Below, piece after piece: positions 7,178 through 15,194 of a DNA stretch of 64,000 nucleotides. The translations under genes were made by a program, and so were the position numbers. The stretch is from Streptomyces sp. NRRL S-350. Its GTDB lineage: Bacteria > Actinomycetota > Actinomycetes > Streptomycetales > Streptomycetaceae. Position 1 is the first letter of the stretch. Each line of letters starts with the position of its first letter. Under the pieces are notes generated by a model that was given only the letters and a program-made list of their open reading frames with translations, was not told where the DNA came from and did no database searches. The stretch is from positions 4,825-68,824 of the forward strand of contig NZ_JOHO01000037.1 of the NCBI RefSeq assembly GCF_000719705.1, read 5' to 3'.

Positions 7178-9910
7178 ATGGCCCTCAGCCCAGCCCTCGG
7201 GCTCCCTGCCCGCCCGGTGAACGGCGCTCGACGCGGCCCCGCCCCGACGTCTCCGGCTCCCCGGATACCCGGCGGCGAACCGGTGCTCGCGGCCCGCTTC
7301 GCCGTGCCCGCGACGCCGGAGACGTTCGTCCGAAGACCGCGCCTGGCCGACCGGCTCACCGAAGGCCTGCGGACGCCCCTCGTGTTGGTGAACGGCCCCG
7401 CGGGCGCCGGAAAGACCCTGCTCGTCGCCGACTGGCTGACCACGGGGCCACCGCCCGGCTCCGCGGTCTGGCTCACCGTGGAGCGGGAGGACAACGCACC
7501 CGGGGTCTTCTGGGCCTACCTGCTGGAAGCCGCCCGGCACCACGGCGTCGTCCTGCCGGACGACATCGGCCGTCCCTCCCGGGCCGACGAGGTCGATCAC
7601 TCGCTGCTGGCCCGGCTCGCCGCCCACCTGAGCCTCCTGCCGGAACCCGTGGTCCTGGTGCTCGACGAGTTCGAGCACGTGTCCTGCGGCGAGGTGGCCG
7701 ACGGACTCCAGTTCCTGCTCGCCCACGCCGGCTCCGGCCTGCGCCTGGTGCTGATCAGCCGGACGGAGCCGCTCCTGCCGATCCACCGGTACCGGGCCTC
7801 CGGCGGGGTCACCGAGGTCCGGGCCGCCGACCTCGCCTTCCGACCGGAGGAGGCCGCCGCGCTGCTGCGCCGACACGGTCTGGACCTCCCCGCGGAGAGC
7901 TCCCGCTCACTGACCGAGCGGACCGGCGGCTGGGCGGCCGGTCTGCGACTGTCGGCCCTGGCCGCCCAGGGCGCCGCGGATCCGGCGGCCCACCTGGAGG
8001 AGTTCGAGCCCGGCCGGAGCACGGTCGCGGACTTCCTGCTCGCCGAAGTCCTCGACACCCAGCCCGCCGAGACCCAGGACCTCCTTCTGCGGACGAGCGT
8101 CCTGGAGCGGATCCACCCCGAGCTCGCGGACGCCCTGACCGGCCGGACGGACGGCGCGCGGATCCTCGCGGCCCTCGCTCGCGCCAACGCCTTCGTCGAG
8201 CCCGTCGGGCACTCCTGGTACCGGTGCCACCCGCTCTTCGCCGAAGTCCTGCGCGTCCACCTGGCGGCGCGGAGCCCGGGGCTGGAGCGGGAGCTCCACC
8301 GCGGGGCCGCCCGGTGGCTGGCCGGGGCGGGGCGGCTCACGGACGCGCTGCCGCACGCCGCCGCGGCCGGCGACTGGGCGTTCGCCGCGCAGCAGGTCGT
8401 CGACCACCTGGCCATCGGCCGGCTGTTCACCGGCCGCGACGCGGAGCGGCTGGACGCCCTGTTCGCCGGGATGGCCCCCGACGTGCGGGGCCCGGCCCCG
8501 GAGCTGCTCCGGGCGGCACGCGACCTCGCCCACCACGACGTGGACAGCGGTTTCGAACACCTCCGGCACGCCGAGGCGCTTCTGGCCCGGCAACCCGGTG
8601 AGGACGACTCGGCGGCACTGCTCACCGCGGCCCAGCTGCGGGTGCTGGCGGGCCGCCTGCTCGGTTCGGCCGCCCTGGCCCGGGCCGCCGCCGAACAGGC
8701 GGAACGGTGGGAGGAGCGCGTTCCGCCCGAACTGCTGGCCGAACACCCGGAGTTGCCCGCGCTGCGGCTCAACGACCTCGGCTCGGTGCTGCTCTGGGAG
8801 GGCAGCCTGGCAGCCGCCGGCGCGGCGTCGACGGCCGCGGCGAGGACGGCCGACGGGGCCACCACCGCCGGTCCGCGGCAGGAAGCACTCGCCCGCCTCG
8901 CCTTGATCGATCTGCTCGACGGGCGGCCGGGCCGGTCCGAGGCCCGCCTGCGGAAGGCGGCGGCCGAAGCCGAACGCGCCGGCCTGCCGCCGGTCTCCCG
9001 CACCGGGGTCGGCCGGCTCGTGCAGGCCGCGCTCGCCGTCGACCGCGGGGACCTGTCCGCGGCGCGCGCGGCGGTCGACCGGGCCGCCGGGTCGACGGGG
9101 GTCTGCCCCGACCCCGCGGTCGCCGCCGGACTGGCGATCGTCCGGGCGAGGATCCTGCTGGCCGGCGGCCACGCCCGCGCGGCCGTCGACGCGCTCGGTC
9201 CGCTGGCGGAAGGCGGTCCGGCCCGCGCCGGAGCACCGCCCCGCTGGGTGACGGAGGGTGCGGCCCTGGTCCTCTCGGCCGCGCACCTCGCCGACGGTGA
9301 TCCGGCCGCGGCCCTGGAGGTGCTGGAACGCGGTGGTGCCGACAGCCCGGAGTGCGCCGTCGCCGCCGCACGCGCCCACCTCGCGGCCGGCGACCACCGC
9401 AGCGCCCTGCGGGTCCTGGAGCCGATCCCCGACCACGACGGTCACGGGCCCGCGGTCACGGTCCGGGTCCTGCTGGCCAGGTCGCAGGTTGCCGCCGCCC
9501 TCGGCGACGAGGTCGGTGCGCTGCGTCTGCTCGCCCGCGCCCTCACGGCCGCCCGGCCGGAGCAGGTGCGACGACCGTTCCGGGAGGCCGGGCCGTGGCT
9601 GCGGCGGCTGATCCGCACCCGGCCGGCGCTGGTGGACTCCCACGGCTGGCTCCCCGCCGACCTCCTGCCGGGCCTGCCGGCCACCGGAGGCCGGGACGCC
9701 GCGCCGCCGGATCCGGTGGAGCCGCTGAGCGGCCGCGAACTCGACGTCCTGGAACAGGCGGCCCACATGCTGTCCACCGACGAGATCGCCGCGGAGCTGT
9801 TCCTCTCGGTGAACACGGTCAAGACCCACCTCAAGAGCATCAACCGGAAGCTCGCCGTCTCCGGTCGCAGCAGAGCCGTTCGGCGGGCGCGGGAGCTGCG
9901 GCTGATCTGA
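7178..9910 (+). CDS. LAL-family LuxR transcriptional regulator (MalT-like)
   Basis: ATG 7178 follows GAGGTGAG by 5 bases; 910 residues, normal for large ATP-binding LuxR regulators. Walker A is GPAGAGKT at 73-80, Walker B VVLVLDEFE at about 158-166, followed by the STAND ATPase core with the FLLAEVLDTQP segment near 288. Residues ~420-800 are Ala/Leu-rich helical repeats (TPR-like sensor). The C-terminus from about 845 is a LuxR helix-turn-helix: LSGRELDVLEQAAHML, then DEIAAELFLSVNTVKTHLKS. LAL proteins switch on operons when an inducer drives ATP-dependent oligomerisation. No pathway operon adjoins it, so the target is unknown. Confidence 0.92.
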   Translation: MALSPALGLPARPVNGARRGPAPTSPAPRIPGGEPVLAARFAVPATPETFVRRPRLADRLTEGLRTPLVLVNGPAGAGKTLLVADWLTTGPPPGSAVWLTVEREDNAPGVFWAYLLEAARHHGVVLPDDIGRPSRADEVDHSLLARLAAHLSLLPEPVVLVLDEFEHVSCGEVADGLQFLLAHAGSGLRLVLISRTEPLLPIHRYRASGGVTEVRAADLAFRPEEAAALLRRHGLDLPAESSRSLTERTGGWAAGLRLSALAAQGAADPAAHLEEFEPGRSTVADFLLAEVLDTQPAETQDLLLRTSVLERIHPELADALTGRTDGARILAALARANAFVEPVGHSWYRCHPLFAEVLRVHLAARSPGLERELHRGAARWLAGAGRLTDALPHAAAAGDWAFAAQQVVDHLAIGRLFTGRDAERLDALFAGMAPDVRGPAPELLRAARDLAHHDVDSGFEHLRHAEALLARQPGEDDSAALLTAAQLRVLAGRLLGSAALARAAAEQAERWEERVPPELLAEHPELPALRLNDLGSVLLWEGSLAAAGAASTAAARTADGATTAGPRQEALARLALIDLLDGRPGRSEARLRKAAAEAERAGLPPVSRTGVGRLVQAALAVDRGDLSAARAAVDRAAGSTGVCPDPAVAAGLAIVRARILLAGGHARAAVDALGPLAEGGPARAGAPPRWVTEGAALVLSAAHLADGDPAAALEVLERGGADSPECAVAAARAHLAAGDHRSALRVLEPIPDHDGHGPAVTVRVLLARSQVAAALGDEVGALRLLARALTAARPEQVRRPFREAGPWLRRLIRTRPALVDSHGWLPADLLPGLPATGGRDAAPPDPVEPLSGRELDVLEQAAHMLSTDEIAAELFLSVNTVKTHLKSINRKLAVSGRSRAVRRARELRLI

Positions 9911-9937
9911 CCTCAGGACCGCGGCGCGGAGGGGTGC

Positions 9938-10918
9938 TCAGTCCTGCCGGGCACCGTTCCCGGGCCGCCCCCGGGCCGCCCGGGAGGGGCTGGTCCGGTG
10001 GGAACGGAAGGAGTACCAGCCGGCGACCACCGTGCTCAACCCGAGCAGCAGCAGGAACATCGCGAGCAGAGCGTTGTCGGCGACCCGCACCCCGGTGAGC
10101 AGGACGACCACCACCGCCCCCGCCGTGGTCAGGCACGCCAGCCCGGTCCGCAGCACCACCAGGAGCAGGCCGGGACGCAGCACGGACCTGTTCCGGGTGC
10201 GGACCTCCTCCGCTTCGGCGTCCGCCAACCCGAACCGGAGGAGGGCGCGGTCCGCGAGCTGCGTGGTGGCGCGACGGTACATCTCGGCGCAGGCGGGCAC
10301 CCAGACGAACGGGATGACCGTCCCGACGACCATCAGCACCCCGATGCCGGTCCAGCCCAGCCACTTGCGCACCCGGCCCCGCGTCGAGGTGTCGGGGGCC
10401 ACCAGGCCGATCAGGTACGCCTGGCGGCGGACGACGGCCGCCCAGGAGCCCCCGCTCGTGCCGCCCGGACCAGCCGCTGCTGCGCTCCGCAGGGCCTCCC
10501 TCGCCGCCTCGGGCGTCCGATGCACCCCCTGCACCAGCAGGACCTCCACCACCGCGTCGTCACCGCAGGGATCGACACCGGCCAGGGCGCCCAGCTCCAG
10601 CACCATCCGCAGCTGGGCGAGCAGAGCGGCGACGAAGGCGACCGGCAGCAGGAGCACGAAGGGGCCGCCGAGGAAGGAGCCGTCCACCACTGACCGGCGC
10701 ACCCCCCGGCTGACGACCCGCTCGGTGATTTCCTCGCGGGCGGCCCCCGCCCGCTCCGACGCGCGTGCTTCCGTCGTCGTGGCGGCCGCCTGGGGCCCGA
10801 GGTACTCCACCGCGAGGGCGGCCAACCGCTCGGGCATCCGGGCGGGGTCCGCGCGAACCGTCCGCAGCACGTCCACCAGACCGGGCTGCCGTCGCCGCGC
10901 ACTCTCCGCTCCGCCCAT
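9938..10918 (-). CDS. Integral membrane protein of unknown family
   Basis: The frame is taken from the ATG at 10918 (326 residues), since coding quality falls further upstream where the divergent gene begins; no clear ribosome site is visible. A soluble N-terminal third (GLVDVLRTVRADPARMPERL, Ala/Glu-rich) is followed by a hydrophobic pair around 105-130, a charged middle with VHRTPEAAREALRSA, then helices near 205-225 and 265-310. The last helix pair and Arg-rich tail suggest a cytosolic C-terminus. It converges on the LAL gene with a 27-base gap and diverges from the PLDc_N/SHOCT gene. No named family recognised. Confidence 0.6.
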   Translation of the reverse strand: MGGAESARRRQPGLVDVLRTVRADPARMPERLAALAVEYLGPQAAATTTEARASERAGAAREEITERVVSRGVRRSVVDGSFLGGPFVLLLPVAFVAALLAQLRMVLELGALAGVDPCGDDAVVEVLLVQGVHRTPEAAREALRSAAAAGPGGTSGGSWAAVVRRQAYLIGLVAPDTSTRGRVRKWLGWTGIGVLMVVGTVIPFVWVPACAEMYRRATTQLADRALLRFGLADAEAEEVRTRNRSVLRPGLLLVVLRTGLACLTTAGAVVVVLLTGVRVADNALLAMFLLLLGLSTVVAGWYSFRSHRTSPSRAARGRPGNGARQD

Positions 10919-11071
10919 CAGTCGCAGGATAACCCCGTCGATCAGGGGGCGCGCCGGGCGCGGATTCACCCGGTCCGGGTGATGCCGGGGCGCACCGGAG
11001 GCCGGTACATGGACGGTAGACAAGTGACTGCCACGACCTCCGGGGCAGTCCTCGATGTCAGGAGGCCCGCG

Positions 11072-11473
11072 GTGGACTACCCGCTGCTCGACATCTTCTT
11101 CACGACCATGTGGATCTTCCTGTGGATCATGTGGTTCTTCCTCCTGTTCCGTGTCTTCGGAGACCTGTTCCGTGACGACACGCTGACCGGCTGGGGGAAG
11201 GCCGGCTGGACCGTCTTCGTGCTCGTCCTGCCGTTCCTCGGCGTGTTCGTGTACCTGATCGCGAGGGGCAAGGGCATGGGCAGGCGCGAGCACCAGCAGG
11301 CGGCCGAGGCGGAGCAGCAGTTCCGCAGCTACATCCGGGAAACCGCCGCCGGCGCCCCGGCCTCCGCCAACACCGATCACGTCGACGAACTGGCGCGTCT
11401 CGCCGACCTCAAGAGCCACGGCGACATCACCGACGACGAGTACCGGCGCGCCAAGGAGAAGGTGCTCGCCTGA
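11072..11473 (+). CDS. PLDc_N/SHOCT membrane protein
   Basis: GTG 11072 is chosen because AGGAGG (11060-11065) stands 6 bases before it. The 133-residue product has two transmembrane helices (WIFLWIMWFFLLFRVF and WTVFVLVLPFLGVFVYLIA) forming a phospholipase D nuclease N-terminal-like domain (PF13396), a linker, and a C-terminal SHOCT domain (VDELARLADLKSHGDITDDE near 109-128). Such two-helix/SHOCT proteins are abundant in streptomycetes and of unknown function; the PLDc_N part is a membrane anchor, not a nuclease. Confidence 0.8.
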   Translation: MDYPLLDIFFTTMWIFLWIMWFFLLFRVFGDLFRDDTLTGWGKAGWTVFVLVLPFLGVFVYLIARGKGMGRREHQQAAEAEQQFRSYIRETAAGAPASANTDHVDELARLADLKSHGDITDDEYRRAKEKVLA

Positions 11474-11477
11474 CCGT

Positions 11478-12734
11478 TCAGCTCGTCCGGATCGCCTCCA
11501 GGCGGGCCGGGGCAGCGCCGAGCCACCAGGTCGGGTCGGCGCTGCCGTCGGTCGTGCGGCCGTCGCGGTGGACGTAGTGGCGCACATCGCGCCCCGGCTC
11601 GGCGAACGCGCCCGCGAGGGCCCGCTCCAGCCACTCGGCGCCGAACCGGAAGGCCTCGGCCGCCACGCCGCCGAGCGGGTGGAACTCGTCCTCGTAGACC
11701 CGCAGTTCCTTCGGTGCCGTGATCCGCTCGAAGCTCTCCAGCGCCTGGCCGAGGTCGGTGAGTTCGTCGAACTCCCCGATGCCGTACAGCACCGGGCAGG
11801 TGATGCCGGCCACCAGGTCGCCCAGCGGCATCCGGTGGGCGAGGTCGCGGTCGAAGGCCTCCTCGTCGGTGTACCCGGCCATGTACATGTAGTTGTTCTT
11901 GAAGGTGGGCTGGGCGCGCTCGAAGATGGTCGCGAAGTCGCCGGTGACGGCTTCGAAGGCGGCCAGCGCGGCCAGCCGCCCGTCGGTGGCGGCCGCCCGC
12001 GAGCCCCAGTAGCCGCTCATCGAGATGCCGAACATGCCGATGCGGTCCGCATCGACCTCCGGCAGTCCGGCCAGGTGGTCGAGGTAACGGCCGATGGCCC
12101 GCTCGTAGTTGGCGAGGTCGACGGTGAGTCCGCCGGCCCGGCTCTCGCCCTGGCCCGGCCCCTCGATGGACAGCGCGACCATTCCGCGGGAGGTGTAGTA
12201 CCGCTCGGCCGCCCAGATGTAGTCCTCCTTGATCATGTCCATCCCCGGGCCGAGGATGACGGCCGGCGCGTTCTCGACGGGGCCGGCCGGCAGGTGCAGC
12301 AGGGCGAAGATCCGCGAGCCCTCGAAATCCAGCTCCACCCGCCGGACCCGGCCGTCGCGCAGCACACCCAGGCGTCCCACGCAGTGGTTGGCGCGCTCGC
12401 GCATGGCCGCCTTGCGCCGGTCGGTCGCGTCGAAGACCGAGTACTGGGCACGTCCCCACATCACGGCGGCCCGCAGGTAGAGGTCGGCGGCGGTCTGCGC
12501 GAAGCCGCCGCGCTCGTGGTGGGCGGCGCGCTCCTCGGCCTGGGCGGCCACCGTCGCCCACGCCTTGGGCAGCATCGCGCCGCTGCGGACCAGCGCGAAC
12601 ACCTTCGCGAAGTCGTTGTGGTCGTGGCCCAGCTGCTCCATGGTCCCGACGGCCTCGGGGTGCAGCGCGTCGAAGCCGCCCTGCGCGAGGGCGATGTCCA
12701 GGGCCCAGCTCTGGCCGGTCGAACGGACGGTCAT
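11478..12734 (-). CDS. Alpha/beta hydrolase, FrsA/DUF1100-like
   Basis: The 418-residue protein starts at ATG 12734, 7 bases after GGAG. Residues 1-130 are a helical cap; the hydrolase core follows with the oxyanion/lid segment PAVILGPGMDMIKEDY, the strand GMVALSIEGPGQGES, and the nucleophile elbow GISMSG with Ser238 (a GxSxS rather than GxSxG form). GIGEFDELTDL supplies the probable acid and EDEFHPLGG the histidine. Relatives include FrsA-like esterases and the bacterial C-C bond hydrolases of nicotine catabolism; the true substrate is unknown. It is divergent from a MarR gene and three phased palindromes lie between them, so it is probably repressed by that MarR and induced by an aromatic compound. 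Confidence 0.85.
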   Translation of the reverse strand: MTVRSTGQSWALDIALAQGGFDALHPEAVGTMEQLGHDHNDFAKVFALVRSGAMLPKAWATVAAQAEERAAHHERGGFAQTAADLYLRAAVMWGRAQYSVFDATDRRKAAMRERANHCVGRLGVLRDGRVRRVELDFEGSRIFALLHLPAGPVENAPAVILGPGMDMIKEDYIWAAERYYTSRGMVALSIEGPGQGESRAGGLTVDLANYERAIGRYLDHLAGLPEVDADRIGMFGISMSGYWGSRAAATDGRLAALAAFEAVTGDFATIFERAQPTFKNNYMYMAGYTDEEAFDRDLAHRMPLGDLVAGITCPVLYGIGEFDELTDLGQALESFERITAPKELRVYEDEFHPLGGVAAEAFRFGAEWLERALAGAFAEPGRDVRHYVHRDGRTTDGSADPTWWLGAAPARLEAIRTS

Positions 12735-12766
12735 GGGGGTTCTCCTTCTCGGCTTGCGGCGATGAA

Positions 12767-12807
12767 CTAAGTACTTAGCCAATAAGTACTTAGCCATTAA
12801 GTACTCA
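12767..12807. promoter_or_regulatory. Three phased palindromic operators, hydrolase-marR
   Basis: TAAGTACTTA occurs at 12768-12777 and 12783-12792, and TAAGTACTCA at 12798-12807: exact 15-base spacing. The first is embedded in the perfect 12-bp palindrome CTAAGTACTTAG (12767-12778). All three lie 33-73 bases upstream of the hydrolase start and 60-100 before marR, where a MarR dimer would block both promoters. The tract is far more AT-rich than its surroundings. Confidence 0.75.
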
Positions 12808-12869
12808 AGCTAGGCTCCTGTCAACCGCAGCACCTCCCCCGCCGCACGCCCCCCTCAGGAGAACCGGCC

Positions 12870-13328
12870 ATGGCCGAGCAGCCACCCACTCCCGACCGCG
12901 CGCAGGCACTGGACCGCCTGGCCCGCGCCGCCTACCGCCTCAGCGCCTCCGACTCCCGCCTGCGCGGCCGCGCCACCCGCACCCCCGGGGCCCTCTCCCT
13001 CACCCATGCCCGCGCCCTGCGCACCCTGGCCGACCAGGGCCCGCTGACCATCAGCCGGCTCGCCGCGGGCACCGAAACCACCGGAGCCGCCACCACCCAA
13101 CTGGTCAACGGCCTGGTGGCGGCCGGGTACGTGACCCGCACCCGCCCCCCGGACGACAAGCGCTCCGTCGTGGTCACCCTCACCGACGCCGGGCGCGAGC
13201 GGCACCGCCAGCGCCAGGAGGCACTCACCGACGCCCTGCACACCGACCTGGGCGACTTCGACGACGACGCCCTCGACCGCGCCGCCGAGGTCCTGCACCG
13301 CCTGTCCGCGGTCTACGACCGCCTCTGA
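12870..13328 (+). CDS. MarR-family transcriptional regulator
   Basis: A 152-residue winged-helix protein beginning 8 bases after AGGAG. The DNA-binding domain runs from about 45 to 115: LTHARALRTLADQGPLTISR, then LAAGTETTGAATTQLVNGLV as recognition helix and the wing RTRPPDDKRSVVVTLTDAGR. N- and C-terminal helices form the dimer interface. Divergent to the hydrolase, with the repeated TAAGTACTTA palindromes in the shared promoter, it most likely represses itself and the hydrolase until a small phenolic or related ligand binds. Confidence 0.9.
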   Translation: MAEQPPTPDRAQALDRLARAAYRLSASDSRLRGRATRTPGALSLTHARALRTLADQGPLTISRLAAGTETTGAATTQLVNGLVAAGYVTRTRPPDDKRSVVVTLTDAGRERHRQRQEALTDALHTDLGDFDDDALDRAAEVLHRLSAVYDRL

Positions 13329-13350
13329 CGACGCGCCCGCCGCCCCCGTA

Positions 13351-13390
13351 CCGACTCAGCCGACCGCCACCCGACTCAGCCGACCGCCAC
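13351..13390. repeat. 20-bp exact tandem duplication
   Basis: CCGACTCAGCCGACCGCCAC occurs at 13351-13370 and again at 13371-13390. The second copy contains the stop codon and final codons of the minus-strand MFS gene, so the 3' end of that gene has been duplicated into the short gap between two convergent genes. Confidence 0.85.
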
Positions 13391-14692
13391 GCCCGACCCC
13401 CGCACCGGCTCGGCCGCCGGCCCGGCCAGGGCCGCCAGTCGGCGCAGGGCGGCCCGGCGCTGGAGCGAGCCGAGCCCGACGGTCGCCACCCCGAGCGCCA
13501 GCCAGCCGACCGGGCCGGCCGCCATCACCACACCCGTCAGCAGCAGCGGGCCGGCCGACTTCTGCACCGACTGGGACATCCCGGCCACACCCAGGTAGGA
13601 GGCCTGGGCGCGCGGCGGCGCCAGGCTGACCGCCAGCTCCCAGGAGCTCACCGAGCGCAACAGCTCCGCCAGCGTCACCACCATGGCCGCGGCCAGCAGC
13701 GCGAGCGAGGCCGTCCACGGCCCGGCACCGGTCGCCGACACGATCAGCAGACAGCCGGCCAGCAGCGCCACCCCGTACCAGCGCACCGCCGCGGCGGCCC
13801 CGCGCGGACCGTCCGCCCGGGCCGAGACCCGCAGTTGCAGCAGCACCACGAGCACCGTGTTGAGCACCAGGAAGACCGGGACGACGGCGTGCGGCGCCCC
13901 GGTGTGGTGGACGAGCCAGAGCGGCAGCCCGACGTTGAGGATCGAGTCGTCCAGGTTCAGCGGCATGTCCAGCAGCACGAACAGCAGGTATCCGCGGTCG
14001 CGCCACGGACTCGGCGCGGGCGCGGCGTCGCCGCTCGGCACGGCCGACGGACCACCGCTCGGCCCGCCTCCGGACGCTGCCGCGACCAGACCGCGCCCGG
14101 CCGGCTCCCGGGTGCGCCAGACCAGCACCGCGGCCAGGGCGAAGGAGAGCCCGTTGGCCAGGATCAGCATCCGGTAGGCGGCCGTGGTGCCCACGGCGAG
14201 GCCGATCGCCGCGACGCCCGCGCCGACCGCGTACCCGGCGTTGGCCACGCTGCGGAACAGCGCCTGGTAGGTGCCGCGCCGCTCGCCCGCGACCCGGATG
14301 GCGAACAGCATCTCCAGGGTCTTGGCCGCCCGCTCGGCCAGGCAGGTCAGGGCGACCACGGGCAGCAGCGCGGCGAAGTCGTCCACCACCAGCAGCAGGC
14401 CCATCGTCCCAATCCGCAGCAGGTGGCACCCGATCAGCAGCCACCGCACGGGCACCCGCTCGGCCGCCCGCCCGGCCAGCGGGGATCCGGCGATCCCCGC
14501 CACCGCCCCCACACCGAGCAGCAGCCCGAGCCGACCGGCGTCCATCCCGCACACATAGGTGAAGTACAGCACCGAGGCCGCCGCCCACACCCCGGTGCCG
14601 GTGCGGTCCACGCACTGCGCCAGCAGCATGATCCGCGCGTCCCGCCCACCCGGCGGCTTGCGCAGTTGTGCCAGCAGTCCGTTCTCCCGCAT
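13376..14692 (-). CDS. MFS transporter
   Basis: ATG 14692 (438 residues) follows GGGGGAG. An in-frame ATG at 14746 would add 18 residues but would place the operator-like repeats inside the coding sequence. About twelve hydrophobic segments; the loop after helix 2 (GRAAERVPVRW) is a weak motif A, and a Gly/Ser/Pro-rich cytosolic linker (about 195-220) separates the two six-helix halves. The general look is of MFS exporters of the antibiotic/efflux class. No regulator gene adjoins it although the promoter has strong dyads, so it may be controlled from elsewhere in the genome. Confidence 0.85.
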   Translation of the reverse strand: MRENGLLAQLRKPPGGRDARIMLLAQCVDRTGTGVWAAASVLYFTYVCGMDAGRLGLLLGVGAVAGIAGSPLAGRAAERVPVRWLLIGCHLLRIGTMGLLLVVDDFAALLPVVALTCLAERAAKTLEMLFAIRVAGERRGTYQALFRSVANAGYAVGAGVAAIGLAVGTTAAYRMLILANGLSFALAAVLVWRTREPAGRGLVAAASGGGPSGGPSAVPSGDAAPAPSPWRDRGYLLFVLLDMPLNLDDSILNVGLPLWLVHHTGAPHAVVPVFLVLNTVLVVLLQLRVSARADGPRGAAAAVRWYGVALLAGCLLIVSATGAGPWTASLALLAAAMVVTLAELLRSVSSWELAVSLAPPRAQASYLGVAGMSQSVQKSAGPLLLTGVVMAAGPVGWLALGVATVGLGSLQRRAALRRLAALAGPAAEPVRGSGVAVG

Positions 14693-14723
14693 GGCGAGCT
14701 CCCCCGTTGCGTGATCGACATCA

Positions 14724-14755
14724 ATCTCGACGTCAAGATACTTCATGTCGAGATA
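14724..14755 (-). promoter_or_regulatory. Dyad and repeats in MFS promoter
   Basis: ATCTCGACGTCAAGAT at 14724-14739 is a 16-bp palindrome with one mismatched pair. A further half-site GTCGAGATA lies at 14747-14755, 15 bases from the matching half GTCAAGATA at 14732-14740. The array sits 32-63 bases before the MFS start and resembles MarR-type operators, but the cognate regulator is not in the window. Confidence 0.55.
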
Positions 14756-14769
14756 GGTGCGGAACCCCC

Positions 14770-15153
14770 GGATCGGACCGCGCCCGCGCGTCCGCGACCG
14801 CCACCCACCACCACGCCTGCTGCGACCAGCCCGCCCCGGCCGCCGAGGTCGAGCGACCGACCACCCAGGGCGTCCAACTCGTCCTCAGCTCCTGCGAGTT
14901 CAGCGACACCCGCCAACTTCTCCCGGCCGCGCCCGATCCCGGCAACGACCGGAGCACCCTCACCCGGCCGGTGGCGTTCGAGCCCCGCCCCGGCGGCCAG
15001 ACCTACGCCCTGGACGCCCCGCAGTCCCGCCAGGCGCCGAGCCTTGCCATCACGGCGAACCCGGCCACGCTCCCGCACTCCCCGACGGAGCGCTTCCCTT
15101 GCGGGATCGAGGAGTTGATCCCGACCGCAGCAGGGGCTGGGACGGCCCACTGA
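14770..15153 (+). pseudogene. Possible coding remnant with no start
   Basis: The 502-base gap between the MFS and Old Yellow Enzyme genes holds an open plus-strand frame ending in TGA at 15151-15153. Its last ~100 codons have coding-like third positions and a balanced sequence (VQLVLSSCEFSDTRQLLPAA and AFEPRPGGQTYALDAPQ near the middle, CGIEELIPTA near the end), unlike the proline/arginine strings in the other frames. No start codon with a ribosome site precedes it. It may be the 3' part of a deleted gene; no family recognised. Confidence 0.3.
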
Positions 15154-15158
15154 CGCTT

Positions 15159-15182
15159 GAACCTGACACCGGTGTCAGGTTC
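15159..15182 (+). promoter_or_regulatory. Perfect 24-bp palindrome before the OYE gene
   Basis: GAACCTGACACC followed directly by its reverse complement GGTGTCAGGTTC. It is preceded by CTTGA and followed by TCTACC, and the start codon lies only 12 bases downstream, so a transcript from here would be leaderless or nearly so. The arrangement (dyad filling the space between a TTGA box and a -10-like box) is what MerR-family activators use. No MerR gene is in the window. Confidence 0.7.
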
Positions 15183-15194
15183 TACCGTACCGGC

